Shown: positions 41,990-52,227 of the stretch, in pieces
How the letters are laid out: the number at the start of each line of letters is the position of its first letter
How positions within the stretch are numbered: position 1 is the stretch's first letter
Assembly (NCBI GenBank): GCA_003615045.1
Contig: ML014116.1
Coordinates: 62,001 to 126,000 of the forward strand
DNA length: 64,000 bases
DNA from: Caulochytrium protostelioides
Lineage: Eukaryota > Chytridiomycota > Caulochytriomycetes > Caulochytriales > Caulochytriaceae
Direction: 5' to 3'
Notes under the pieces: model-generated
The model's database searches: none
Told to the model about the DNA's origin: nothing
What the model saw: the letters and a program-made list of their open reading frames with translations, nothing else
Translations under genes and position numbers: made by a program

Positions 41990-44900
41990 ATGCCGTTGAT
42001 CGCGTCGCTCGCGTCGTTACTCAAGGGCAGCGATGCGCGTGCCAAAGCCCGCGCCAGCTATGCCTCCGACGCGGCGGACGGCGGCGCCCGCGCCAGCCGC
42101 CACAGCGGCCTTGCCGACCCGCTGCCGAGCGCCGAGCCGCTGACGGATTCGGATGAGGACCGCGGCAGCGCGGCGCCGTCGAGCGCCCGGCCGCCCAGCC
42201 AGCGCGGCGGCGGCCAGCGCGCCAGCCTGCTGTCCCCCGGGCCGCGGAGCTCCAGCCCACGGTCCCATCTGGACGTGCTCGCGACGCCCAAATCGCATCA
42301 CGCGACCGGCCACTCCGCCTCCAGCGGCCACCGACAGCGCACGAGCGGCGCGAGCGCGACGCCGTCCGCCACCACCGGCTCACCGACACCGCCGCCGGGC
42401 GCCACGGCCAGCGGCGCGGCGCGGTCCTCGGGGCCACCCGACCCGTACCCGACGCCGTCGTCGCGGAGCAGTGACCCGTCGCGGACGTTTCTGTACAGCG
42501 GCCTCTCGAGCACGGCGCCCGCAGCGCCCGTCCACTTCGGCCGCGCCACCAGCGCCCACGGCAGCAGGAGCCCGCTCCCGTCGCAGCTGCACACGGCCGC
42601 CGCCCCGACCGAGCTCATCGCCATTCCGCAGCGCTCGCCGCGCTCCCTGCGCCGCGGGCCCGTCCAGGGCTCGCCGTCGCCGCCGCTCGCGGTGGGGGCC
42701 GAGACCAGCGCATCGCCCCGTCCGTCGCCGTCGTCGCCGCCGCCGCCAATGGCGCGGTCGAAGTCCCGGGCGGGCATGGCGGTGCCGCCGCCATCGGCGG
42801 CGGCGTTGGCGTCGGTGACCATCTCGGCCGGCACGGTTGGCACGACGACGACGTCGCGGATCGCCGCGGCCACGGCGCTCGCACCCTCGGCCGCGGCGCG
42901 TGGCGTCCGCGGCTCCGACGACGCGCTCGATGCGATCCTCCTCGCGCAGCAGCAGAACGGCCTGGTGGAGCACATGAAGGGGCAGCGGCTCCTCACGCAT
43001 GACGACTTTTTTCCGCAGGACGGGCAGCGGTTTCCGGTTCTGCCGAAGCACGGATTCCCAGCGACGTCGACGCCCGAGTTCCGGTACTCGCGGCACTGGG
43101 ACCAGATCGCGCGGTGCCTCGGCACAGCGCCACCGGCAGTGCCGGCGCTCGCGTCGTTCCGCGCGCTGTGTCGCAGCCTCGACGTTGTCCGCGTCACCAA
43201 CCGCATCATTGTCATGGGCTGCCCGACGACGACGGCCGCCAACGCGCCGGTGCGCGGCGCGCCCCCGGCGGACGGCGTGCCGCGGTCGCGCCGCCCGCGG
43301 TCCAATACCGACATCGGCGACCTCGTGCGCTTTCTCGATACGCGGTACGGACGCAACTACATGGTGTGGAACCTGGCGGGCGACAGCGCGATCGGCATCT
43401 ATGAGCCCGGCGTGTTTCACCACCGCGTCGTGTCGTTTGGGTTCTCCAAGACCTACGCGTTGACGCTGAAGGCCATCTTTGACATCTGCCGCTCGATGCA
43501 CGCGTGGCTCGCCATGTCGCCGGCCCACGTGTGCGTCGTGCACGGGCTCACCACGACCGCAGCCTATGCGGACGTCATGCTGTCGCCGTCGCTGCGGCAG
43601 CGCCACGTGGCCACCCAACGCGCGGCGCGGCTCGCCATTGCGGTGGCGTGCTTGCTGCGCTACCACGACCACTTCGACGACACGGCATCGGCGTTCGAGT
43701 ATGTCTTGCACCGCGTGTACGGTCCGCCGGGTGAGACCGCCACCAGCCCGGCGATGGACGACGTCTCGGTCAGCCAGCGACGGTACATTCAGTACTTCAA
43801 CAACATCATCGTGCTCCACGGCCAGGTACCGTCGGCCGAGCCGCTCATCCTGAAGCGCGTTGTGCTCAACCGCGTGCCGCCGGCCTTGCTGGACCGGCTC
43901 GCCATCGACGCAGAGGTGCCCCTGCAGCACCAGCTGGGCCTCGAGATCTACCAGATGGGCAAGCGGGTCTACACGACCGCCGCGTCAGTCCCGCTCCCGG
44001 CCGCGGGCGCGATGGCGAGCGCGATACGGGAGACGGGCCAGAGTGGCAGCGGCGAGGGCGAGCCGTGCATTTCATACCGCGATGGCCGACTCCTCTTCAA
44101 AGTCGCGCCGGCCCTGCTGCAAGTCTACAAGGACATCCAGATCCGCATCTTTCAGACCGTCACCGAGTTGAACGCCACCGAACAGGAGCTCATGGCCGGG
44201 TTCACGACCAAGACGCTGCTCCACTTCTCCTTCCATACCGGCTTCATGCCGACCGGCCTGATCCGCGTCGGCCAGAAGGACCTCGAGATCTCGGAGCTGC
44301 TCGCTTTCCCGGGCGCGAACCTGTCGCTGGATCTAGTGTTCACGGTCTGCCCGAAAGACCAGCTGCCGCTAGGGCCGCCACTCTCCTATGCACGCATGCT
44401 TGATCGCCATCTCGAGCGCTGCGCCGGACGGCTCATCCTGTACAACGTTGTCAAGGCCAGCGGCGACGCCGTCCGGTTGCTCGTCGACGAGTACGGCATC
44501 CGCAAGACGTTCGCCGTCACCGCATGCCAGATCGCTCAGAACCAGCTCGCCGCCGCCCACGCCTGGCTCCGCGATGTCGATCTCCTCCCGGCACCCAGCG
44601 CTCTCGACAGCGCTCGCCAGACGCCCACCACGGGTTCTGCCACCGCCATCCATGGCCAGACGGCGTCGGTGCCCGCATCAGCGCGCCCGTCCCACTCGGC
44701 CTCCAACCGCCGCGGCACCCTCACGTCTTCCTCGGTGGGCACCTCTGTCGCGGACGACGTTCTGGGCCCCGGCGGGCGGCGCTCCCAAAACAGCGAGTCC
44801 AACGTCAGCGTGCGCCGCCTCGAGGCGCTGCTCCAGCGCAGCGACCTCATCCAGCCGCGGTACCACTGGGCGACCAGCGGCGGCACTAGCACCGGCGTCG

Positions 44901-47900
44901 GCGGGACAGGGGGTGCCCATGGCGCCGCCACGGCGGCCGCCGTCATCGACGGCACGACGCTCGCCGCCCTCCGCAGCCCGTCCGAGCCACGGCTCGGCGA
45001 GCCGAGCAGCAGCGGCGCTCGCGGCGCCGGCGGGTCGGGCATGGTCACGTCGGCGTCGATGCCCTCGCTGGCCCGCGACGGCGCGGCGCTTCGGCCGTAC
45101 TCGACACGGCGGCCGTCGGGCGAAGTCGGCGGCCGCCCGCCGCCGCCGCGCCGCGCATCCGGCGACACGGCCACCGGCGCTCCGCGCACCGTCTCGTCCC
45201 GCTCCAAGACGAGCCTCGACGGGCTCATGGAGCAGCTCGAGGGCATCGCGCGCGACGTCCGGCTCGATCTCGAGCGCGACCGCGACCGGGCCGCGGGCCA
45301 CGCGGGCGCGCCGCCATCCGTCCATGGCGCTGGCGACGGCAGCCGCAGCGGCGTCGGCGCCACGGGCGATGCTGGCCCGCTCGGCGGCTGGACCGTCGCC
45401 GGCGCGGGCGCTCGGCCGGGGTCGACGGCCTCGATGCCGCAGTACCTCCATCCGCACTCGGCCCAGGCCACCGGCGGCGGCGGCGGCAGCGGCCCCGGCG
45501 GTGTGACCTCGGGCAGCGGGCGGCCGACCGCGGCCGGCCCGAGCGTCGTGCACGGCGGCATCTCGTCGGCCGAGATGCAGCGACGCATGGACGCGGTCGA
45601 GCTGGACCCGAACTCGGCAATGCTTCCCTTCGCGGCCGAGACGGCACGGCAGGCCGCGCTCCGCCGACGCGGCCCCGACAACAGCGACGACGGCGGCGAC
45701 GACGCGCTCTCGCTTCTCGACCAGCAGACAAACCCGTTTGGCAAGTTCCTCGCCAAGAAGAGCGGCCCCGCGGGCTCGCCACCGACGTCGACGGTCGCGA
45801 GCCCCTCGGGCGCCGCTGCTTCGCATCATGGATTCCCACCCACTCGTGGCCCCATGACATCGACCGGCGTTGCTGCCGGGAGGCAAACGCAGGCCGCGGC
45901 CGTCCCGCGCGCGTCCATGGCCCACGCGTACACGTCTCCGCTCCAGTCGGCGGAGCAATACATGGCCCACATGCCCGCCCTCGACGGCGGTCTGCCGCCG
46001 GCCGTCGACGTCGGCTCGAGCACGCTCGATGGGACGTTAGTGCCGCCGCTGCCGCCGGCCAAGGAGCCGCTGTATGCGCGTCACGGCCGCCGCGGCGACC
46101 GGCGACACCACAGCCTGCAGCCCGGGCTGCGCCACAGTCTCGATGGCACGGCGCGCTGGGCGACGCCCTCCCTCGCACCGGGCACCGTTGCCGGCGCCGT
46201 CACCTCCATCGAAGCCGGCGCGCGGCCCCGCGGCCGCCTCACTCACGACGCATCGGACGTCTCGGACGGCGACCACGACGATGCGGCGTCCTCGGCGAGC
46301 GTGGACAGCGAAGAAGAGGTCGTGGTCGTCCCGCCGCCGCCACCACCACCACCACCACCACCGCCGCCGCCACCGCCACCGCCGCCGCCACCGCCACCGC
46401 CACCGCCACCGCCGCCGGGGGCACCGCCGCCGCCGCCGCCGCCGCCAGGAAGCGCGCCGCCGCCGCCGCCCGGGGGCGCTGCTGACGAGAGTGGGAACCG
46501 GCTGCGGACGCGTGCGCGGCTGCACTGGGACGAGATCCGCAACGCCTCGCAGCTGGAGCACACAATCTGGCATCACGGCAGCGACGTCGAAGACGACGAG
46601 GGCATCCCGCTGGACGTGCGGCGGTTTGAGGAGCTGTTCTGCGTGGTGCCGGACGACGGGACCGGGGGCGGCGGGCCAAAGAGCACCGCGAAGCTGATCA
46701 ACCGGCCGCAGTACCACAACCTGCTGGACCTGCGGCGGTCGCAGAACGTCGCAATCACGCTGTCGCGGTTCCAGCGGCGCCAGTGGGACGTCGAGCGGCT
46801 GATCGAGGTGGTGGGCACGATGGACACGTCGCTGCTGGACGCGGACGACCTTGTCGGGATCCAGGGCATGCTCCCGACGCCCGAGGAAGAGGAGACGCTG
46901 GAGCGGTACCTGAAAAGCCGCGACCAGCTTGATGCCGACGGCAAGCCCACGACAAACCCGGACGGGCTGCCGCTCGCGCCGGCGGAGGCGTTCATGGTGC
47001 GGATCCTGGACCTGCCGGACTTCCGCCACCAGATCGTCGCGTTCCTCTTCCATCTGCAGTTCGATGTGGAGAGCGCCGAGATCAACCGCAAGCTCGAACG
47101 CATGACGGCCACGTGCGAGCGCCTGCGCACGAGCGACCAGATCCGGCTGCTGCTCAAGTCGGTGCTGCAGCTCGGTAACATGACCAACTACGAGTACAGT
47201 GCGGGCGGCGGCTCGTACCGCCCGTGGATGGGCAAGCAAGCCAAGGCCCTCGGGCTCAAGATCGAAGGCCTCGCGCGGCTGAAGGAAGTCAAGTCGGCCG
47301 ACGGCCGGTGGAGTCTGATGAATTTCCTCGTGGACATGATCCTTGAGTCGCCGAACCCGACGATTCTCGAGATCACGCAGGAGATGGACTCGCTGAGCGC
47401 GCTGGCGCACATCGATTTCCGCGATCTTCAGACGCAGTACTGGGCGATGCGCCAGACGTTGCGGTCGCTCGTGAACCACCCGTACAAGGATGCCGACTTC
47501 CTGCGCGACCGGCTCCAACCGATGGTCGCGCACGCCGAGAAGGGCCTCGCGCATACCGAAGCGCTCTTCGACGGCTTCAAGAAGGCCTGGGAGGACGCGG
47601 CGCGCTACTTCGGCGAAGACCTCGCGACGTATGCGCCGGTCGACATCCGCAAACGCGGGCCGCCGGCGGGCAAGTCGCCCGTGATGCTGTTCCAGTTCCT
47701 GGAGACGTTCTTCAGCGCCCTCGGCGAGGCCGTTGACCAGAACCGGCAGAAACGGGCCGACGAGCAGCGCCGTTTGGAGCGCGAGGCCCGCGCCGAGGAG
47801 GCCCGTCGCAACCGCGAGGAGCTCGCGAAGCAGCGGGCCGCGCGCGAGGCCGAGGACGCGCACGAGGCGCAGCTGGCGGCCGAGGTGAACGGTCTCGACG

Positions 47901-48676
47901 GACCTTTACGTCGGCGCACGCTGAACACGGGGCCCGCGGCGAAGCCGAAGCGGGTGCCGATCGGTCGCGTGCTGACCGACGACGAGGCGCGTGAGCGCAA
48001 GATCCGTGACCAGCAGGAGCAGGAAGCGCAGCGGCTGCGGCGGCAGCAGGGCTGGTCGGGGGCCACGACGCCAGCGGCCGCGACGCCCGTGACGGCAACG
48101 GCGACGACCACGCCTGTGACGGCGGTGACAGCCACGACGCCGACGTCCCGCGTGCTCTCAGACGAATCGAGTGCCCTCTCGGACGATGTCTCGTCCATCA
48201 CCTCCGCCTACCACACGGCTACCAAGTCTTCCCACCGGCCTTCGGTGACCTCGGGACACGGCGATCCTAGTCTGCGCGCCATCGTCGACGAGAACGGCAA
48301 CGAGAACGGCGACGACGTCGACGCCGACGAGGCGGATGCGGAGTCACCGGCTTCCGCAAATATCCTGGATGCCCTTAAAGAGGGGGTCCACGACGACATT
48401 CAGAGCGATGGTGACGGCGATAGCGACGGCGGCGGCGGCGGCGATGGCGACGGCGCCGCAGATGATGACCGCGACAGCGAGATGGACGCCAACGCGCAGG
48501 CCGAGCGCAGCCTGGCGCTCGCGGCCCCCGCGACCGCGGAGGACCCGGACCAGACCGCGTCGTCGCACCACGCGTCGCCGTTGCGCAAAGACCGCAAGCT
48601 GCTGCTCAAGCGCATGTCGACCTTTCAGGCCATGTGCGCGACGTGTGACGCGCCCGTCTCTTCCTGTGACTGCTGA
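41990..48676 (+). CDS. Formin with N-terminal PTEN-like phosphatase and C2 domains (PTEN-formin)
   Basis: Formins nucleate and elongate unbranched actin filaments. The ATG at 41990 (gagcaccATG) is the first in frame; the product has 2228 residues in one exon. After a 370-residue Ser/Pro-rich region a PTEN-type phosphatase fold begins near residue 400 (VTNRIIVMGCP, FLDTRYGRNYMVWNLAGD). Its P-loop (about 511-520) reads VVHGLTTTAAY instead of HCxxGxxR, so Cys and Arg are absent and it cannot be an active phosphatase. A C2 domain follows to about 845 (LGLEIYQMGKRVYTT, LLHFSFHTGF, NLSLDLVFT). After a long disordered stretch come the FH1 polyproline runs (about 1448-1500) and FH2 (about 1512-1905; LHWDEIRN, LDLRRSQNVAITLSRF, LQLGNMTNYEYS). 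A charged coiled coil follows, then a DAD-like ILDALKEG and a terminus rich in cysteine. Plant class II formins share the PTEN-C2-FH1-FH2 plan. Confidence 0.95.
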   Translation: MPLIASLASLLKGSDARAKARASYASDAADGGARASRHSGLADPLPSAEPLTDSDEDRGSAAPSSARPPSQRGGGQRASLLSPGPRSSSPRSHLDVLATPKSHHATGHSASSGHRQRTSGASATPSATTGSPTPPPGATASGAARSSGPPDPYPTPSSRSSDPSRTFLYSGLSSTAPAAPVHFGRATSAHGSRSPLPSQLHTAAAPTELIAIPQRSPRSLRRGPVQGSPSPPLAVGAETSASPRPSPSSPPPPMARSKSRAGMAVPPPSAAALASVTISAGTVGTTTTSRIAAATALAPSAAARGVRGSDDALDAILLAQQQNGLVEHMKGQRLLTHDDFFPQDGQRFPVLPKHGFPATSTPEFRYSRHWDQIARCLGTAPPAVPALASFRALCRSLDVVRVTNRIIVMGCPTTTAANAPVRGAPPADGVPRSRRPRSNTDIGDLVRFLDTRYGRNYMVWNLAGDSAIGIYEPGVFHHRVVSFGFSKTYALTLKAIFDICRSMHAWLAMSPAHVCVVHGLTTTAAYADVMLSPSLRQRHVATQRAARLAIAVACLLRYHDHFDDTASAFEYVLHRVYGPPGETATSPAMDDVSVSQRRYIQYFNNIIVLHGQVPSAEPLILKRVVLNRVPPALLDRLAIDAEVPLQHQLGLEIYQMGKRVYTTAASVPLPAAGAMASAIRETGQSGSGEGEPCISYRDGRLLFKVAPALLQVYKDIQIRIFQTVTELNATEQELMAGFTTKTLLHFSFHTGFMPTGLIRVGQKDLEISELLAFPGANLSLDLVFTVCPKDQLPLGPPLSYARMLDRHLERCAGRLILYNVVKASGDAVRLLVDEYGIRKTFAVTACQIAQNQLAAAHAWLRDVDLLPAPSALDSARQTPTTGSATAIHGQTASVPASARPSHSASNRRGTLTSSSVGTSVADDVLGPGGRRSQNSESNVSVRRLEALLQRSDLIQPRYHWATSGGTSTGVGGTGGAHGAATAAAVIDGTTLAALRSPSEPRLGEPSSSGARGAGGSGMVTSASMPSLARDGAALRPYSTRRPSGEVGGRPPPPRRASGDTATGAPRTVSSRSKTSLDGLMEQLEGIARDVRLDLERDRDRAAGHAGAPPSVHGAGDGSRSGVGATGDAGPLGGWTVAGAGARPGSTASMPQYLHPHSAQATGGGGGSGPGGVTSGSGRPTAAGPSVVHGGISSAEMQRRMDAVELDPNSAMLPFAAETARQAALRRRGPDNSDDGGDDALSLLDQQTNPFGKFLAKKSGPAGSPPTSTVASPSGAAASHHGFPPTRGPMTSTGVAAGRQTQAAAVPRASMAHAYTSPLQSAEQYMAHMPALDGGLPPAVDVGSSTLDGTLVPPLPPAKEPLYARHGRRGDRRHHSLQPGLRHSLDGTARWATPSLAPGTVAGAVTSIEAGARPRGRLTHDASDVSDGDHDDAASSASVDSEEEVVVVPPPPPPPPPPPPPPPPPPPPPPPPPPPPPGAPPPPPPPPGSAPPPPPGGAADESGNRLRTRARLHWDEIRNASQLEHTIWHHGSDVEDDEGIPLDVRRFEELFCVVPDDGTGGGGPKSTAKLINRPQYHNLLDLRRSQNVAITLSRFQRRQWDVERLIEVVGTMDTSLLDADDLVGIQGMLPTPEEEETLERYLKSRDQLDADGKPTTNPDGLPLAPAEAFMVRILDLPDFRHQIVAFLFHLQFDVESAEINRKLERMTATCERLRTSDQIRLLLKSVLQLGNMTNYEYSAGGGSYRPWMGKQAKALGLKIEGLARLKEVKSADGRWSLMNFLVDMILESPNPTILEITQEMDSLSALAHIDFRDLQTQYWAMRQTLRSLVNHPYKDADFLRDRLQPMVAHAEKGLAHTEALFDGFKKAWEDAARYFGEDLATYAPVDIRKRGPPAGKSPVMLFQFLETFFSALGEAVDQNRQKRADEQRRLEREARAEEARRNREELAKQRAAREAEDAHEAQLAAEVNGLDGPLRRRTLNTGPAAKPKRVPIGRVLTDDEARERKIRDQQEQEAQRLRRQQGWSGATTPAAATPVTATATTTPVTAVTATTPTSRVLSDESSALSDDVSSITSAYHTATKSSHRPSVTSGHGDPSLRAIVDENGNENGDDVDADEADAESPASANILDALKEGVHDDIQSDGDGDSDGGGGGDGDGAADDDRDSEMDANAQAERSLALAAPATAEDPDQTASSHHASPLRKDRKLLLKRMSTFQAMCATCDAPVSSCDC

Positions 48677-49361
48677 GTCCGATACATCACCATCCTCTCG
48701 AGCGATGCCCGGTGGGCCGGGCCGGGCCAGGCTTGGCCCGCCGATCCCTGCGCCCGCCGCCCGTGGCGATCGGAGTCTGCCCCCCTCGTTCCCGGGCAGG
48801 GGGCAAGTGCCGCCACACGCCAAAGTGGCGCAGCTGCTTCCAGCGGGCCTTTTCTTTTGTATTTTCCCCCCAATAATGGACTCGTTTCGATGTGATTCGA
48901 GGGCGGCCCGCGGCGCCAGTGATAGGGTCTCCACACCGCAGCCGAACACGGCATCCCCCGAAGCGATACGAGCTGGGGTAAGACAACGAGATAAGCGAGT
49001 GGGCGATGCGTATCACCACATGGCTTCCCGTGCTCGACTCGCTCGGCCATTGGCTGTTCCTCGTCGCCTCTCTATCCTATCGGCCGCCGAACAGCCTTCT
49101 TTTCCGGAAACTCCGCTCCGCCACGTGTGATAGCCCCGACGGGATCCCGGCGCTCAACCCTTGCCCAGCGCCCTTGATACCCGCGACCGTGGCCGATATT
49201 GCGAGCCTTCTTGTCGCTTGCTCCCGCCTCCTCCCGCGCTTGACTGCTCGCTCGCACGCCGTCTGATTCGTCTGACGTGCGATCGGTTTCACGCCAGAAA
49301 CTCCGACGGCGCTCCCGCCGTCCCATCCCAGAACAGCTGCTCCCGTAGAGACCTCGTGAGG
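48677..49361. other. Formin-DDX10 intergenic region
   Basis: A 685-base spacer between two plus-strand genes. It should hold the formin 3' UTR (T-rich TTTTCTTTTGTATTTT at about 48849, then AATAAT) and the DDX10 promoter. No gene is seen. Confidence 0.6.
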
Positions 49362-51881
49362 ATGCCTGGTCCCGCCGCGCGGCTCGGCAAGCGCCGCGCG
49401 CCGCCGTCCAAGAAGGAGAAGCCCGCGTGGGCCGCGCAGCGCGCGAAGCACGTGTCGAAAAAGCGCGCACGCGAGCAAACGCGCGAGACGATCCGAGCCC
49501 GCATTGCGGAGCTGGAGACGTCGCCCGCGGGCCTCGCGGGCCTGTCCGACTTCGATACGCTGCCCCTGTCGGCGCCCACGCTCAACAGCTTGCGCGCGGC
49601 GGACTATGCGACCATGACGGAGATCCAGCGTGCGGCGATTCCGGTCGCGCTGAAGGGCCGCGACATCCTCGGCGCGGCCAAGACCGGCTCGGGCAAGACG
49701 CTGGCGTTTCTGGTGCCGCTTCTGGAGAAGCTGTGGCGCGAGAAGTGGTCGGCGATGGACGGTCTGGGCGCGCTCGTCATCTCGCCGACGCGCGAGCTCG
49801 CGGTCCAGATCTTCAACGTGCTCTGCAAGGCCGGCCGCGAGCACGACTTCTCTGCGGGCCTGCTCATCGGCGGCAAGGACCTCCGCCACGAGCAGGAGCG
49901 CCTCGGCACCATGAACATCGTCGTCGCGACGCCCGGACGGCTGCTCCAGCACATCGACCAGACGCCGGACTTCAACGTCGACAACCTCCAGATGCTCGTG
50001 CTTGACGAGGCGGACCGCATCCTCGATGCCGGCTTTGCCAAGACCCTGGCGGCGATCCTGAAGGCGCTGCCCAAGAAGCGCCAGACGCTGCTCTTCTCGG
50101 CCACGCAGACCAAATCGGTCCGCGATCTGGCGCGCATGGGCCTCACCGACCCCGAGTACATTGCCGTCCACGAGAAGGCCGTCACCGCCACCCCCGAGGG
50201 CCTCACCCAGTACTACCTGGAGGCCGAGGTCGACAAGAAGATTGATTTCCTCTATTCCTTCTTGCGCAGCCATCTGAACGCCAAGACGCTGGTGTTTGTC
50301 ACGTCGGCGAAGCAGGCGCGGTTTGTCTTTGAGACAATGCGGCGCATGCGGCCCGGTATCATTGTCGCGAGCCTGTATGGCAGCCAGTCGCAGGACAAGC
50401 GTCTCGAGATCCAACGTGAGTTTGCGGAGCGCAAAGCCATGTGCTTGATCGCGACCGATGTCGCGGCGCGCGGCCTTGACTTCCCCGCCGTCGACTGGGT
50501 CATCCAGCTGGACTGCCCCGAGGGCCACGAGACGTACCTGCACCGTGTCGGCCGCACCGCCCGGTACAACCGCAAGGGCTCCGCGATCCTTGTGCTGCGC
50601 CCCTCCGAGAAGCCCGCCATGCTCGCCCTGCTCGAGCAGCACCAGGTGCAGCTCTCCCCGATCCAGGTCAACCCCAACAAGATGGCCTCGATCACGCCCT
50701 CGATGGCGGGGTTCTGCGCGCAGTCGCCCGAGTACAAGCATCTCGCACAGAAAGCCTTCATCAACTACGTCCGCTCGATCCATTTCCAGTCCAACAAGAA
50801 GGTGTTCACGCTGGCCAAGTTCCCGGCGACGAGCTTCGCGATGTCGCTGGGCCTGCTCGTGCCGCCGCGCGTCATGCTGGGCCGCAACCGCCACGATCTG
50901 AAGAACCAGAGCTTCGAGCTGGCTAAGCTCGCGAACGCCGCTGACGACAGCGACAGCGACGCGTCGCATGCTGACAGCGACAGCGATGTCGACGACGACA
51001 ACTTTACCCAGATGCCCACCAAGAAGCGCAAGCTCTCGGCGAAGGACGCCGCGAAGGCCGACGGCGGCGTGGTGACCCGTATGGACCGCATGTTCTCGCG
51101 CCAGAACCAGCTCATCCTCACCGAAGGCTTTGACCGCTTGCGCGATGCCACCGTGCTGGAGCGTTCGTTGCCGGCGTCTGCCACGGCGACAACGACGGCC
51201 GCCCCTGGCGCGGGTACGGGTGCCTCGAGCGACAAAATCACGCTAGATACGGACGATGACGATGAGGAGACGGATCTGCTGTTCTTGAAGCAGAAGGACC
51301 ACGCGCTGCCCGCGGAGCTCGAGAACTTCCAGAACGTGTATACCGCGACGCAGCTCGCGAAGCAGCAGGCGAAGCTGATCAAAAAGGGCGCCTCGATCCA
51401 GCAAAAGACGCTCTTTGACGAGGACGGCGTGCCGCGGCCTGCGTACGCGCTCGAGCACCAGGCCGACGTCGACGTCGACCGCCTCAAGGCCGACTCCGCC
51501 GCGTATCTCGCCTCCCAGAAGGCCGACCTCAAGGCCCAGGACACGGAGGACAAGAAGCGGCTCGCCGAGCGCCGCCGCGCCCTCCGCATCGCCGAGAAGG
51601 AGAAGGCCAAGCGCCAGCGCGCCGCAGCCGCCGCGGCCGCAGCCGACGAGGACGGCGACGAGGACGGCGGGATGGCCGTCACCCTCGGTCCGCGCGACTC
51701 CGACTCCGACTCCGACTCCGACGCGGACCAATTCGACTCCGACGCGGAGGTCGGCTCCGACGCCGACGAGGCCGCAGCGGACGCGGCGCCGGCCCCGTCG
51801 GCCAGCGGCGTCCAGCGCCCGTCGACGCGCCGCGCCGAGGCCGAAGCACCCATCATGGACGATACGCTGCTCGACGAATAA
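49362..51881 (+). CDS. DBP4: DEAD-box RNA helicase, DDX10/Dbp4 type
   Basis: Dbp4/DDX10 is a nucleolar helicase needed for small-subunit pre-rRNA processing, including release of U14 snoRNA. The ATG at 49362 (aggATG) gives 839 residues; no earlier ATG lies in frame. A basic N-terminus precedes the Q-motif region (TEIQRAAIP, about 86-94). The motifs are AKTGSGKT (106-113), SPTREL (141-146), IGGKD (169-173), TPGRLLQH (190-197), DEAD (215-218), SAT (246-248), ATDVAARGLDFP (364-375) and HRVGRTAR (394-401). The stretch DGLGALVISPTRELA with IGGKDLRHEQERLGTMNIVV is diagnostic of the Dbp4 subgroup. The conserved C-terminal extension (QSPEYKHLAQKAFINYVRS) is present. The last 300 residues are acidic and Ala/Lys-rich with a predicted coiled coil. 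No intron is needed. Confidence 0.96.
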   Translation: MPGPAARLGKRRAPPSKKEKPAWAAQRAKHVSKKRAREQTRETIRARIAELETSPAGLAGLSDFDTLPLSAPTLNSLRAADYATMTEIQRAAIPVALKGRDILGAAKTGSGKTLAFLVPLLEKLWREKWSAMDGLGALVISPTRELAVQIFNVLCKAGREHDFSAGLLIGGKDLRHEQERLGTMNIVVATPGRLLQHIDQTPDFNVDNLQMLVLDEADRILDAGFAKTLAAILKALPKKRQTLLFSATQTKSVRDLARMGLTDPEYIAVHEKAVTATPEGLTQYYLEAEVDKKIDFLYSFLRSHLNAKTLVFVTSAKQARFVFETMRRMRPGIIVASLYGSQSQDKRLEIQREFAERKAMCLIATDVAARGLDFPAVDWVIQLDCPEGHETYLHRVGRTARYNRKGSAILVLRPSEKPAMLALLEQHQVQLSPIQVNPNKMASITPSMAGFCAQSPEYKHLAQKAFINYVRSIHFQSNKKVFTLAKFPATSFAMSLGLLVPPRVMLGRNRHDLKNQSFELAKLANAADDSDSDASHADSDSDVDDDNFTQMPTKKRKLSAKDAAKADGGVVTRMDRMFSRQNQLILTEGFDRLRDATVLERSLPASATATTTAAPGAGTGASSDKITLDTDDDDEETDLLFLKQKDHALPAELENFQNVYTATQLAKQQAKLIKKGASIQQKTLFDEDGVPRPAYALEHQADVDVDRLKADSAAYLASQKADLKAQDTEDKKRLAERRRALRIAEKEKAKRQRAAAAAAAADEDGDEDGGMAVTLGPRDSDSDSDSDADQFDSDAEVGSDADEAAADAAPAPSASGVQRPSTRRAEAEAPIMDDTLLDE

Positions 51882-52075
51882 ATGTCACCGCGGCCGGCTT
51901 CGACGCTCGGGTTGTTCTCCATCGGTTTCGATCTTTCTTCATTAATTTATAGACGCCGACCCTCGACGGCGGCGGCATGCGCCGCCTGGCGCGACGACGG
52001 CGATTCTCACAGCACGACAACACAACGGAAGACAAACAACGGAAGCAAGGGTGAGTGACGGGCGGCATCGGCAGG

Positions 52076-52076
<1 letters not shown>

Positions 52077-52126
<50 letters not shown>
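52077..52126. repeat. (CA)25 microsatellite
   Basis: Uninterrupted CA dinucleotides lie between the stop of DDX10 and the stop of the convergent minus-strand gene. Confidence 0.98.
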
Positions 52127-52127
<1 letters not shown>

Positions 52128-52227
52128 GGACGGCCGGGAACACCGGCGCATAGCACGCTCTCCAGCGACTGCGACGGCCATGGACGGGGGTATCAAACGG
52201 GAGCGACGCCGGGGGGCCGCCGCTCGG

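Noticed and set aside
46037-47863. 608-codon minus-strand frame, and similar minus frames at 42380-43930 and 44536-45970
   Set aside because: They are antisense to the formin FH2, PTEN-C2 and linker regions, are Arg/His-rich and result from high GC.
49077-50969. 630-codon minus-strand frame
   Set aside because: It is antisense to the DDX10 helicase core, which carries all DEAD-box motifs on the plus strand.
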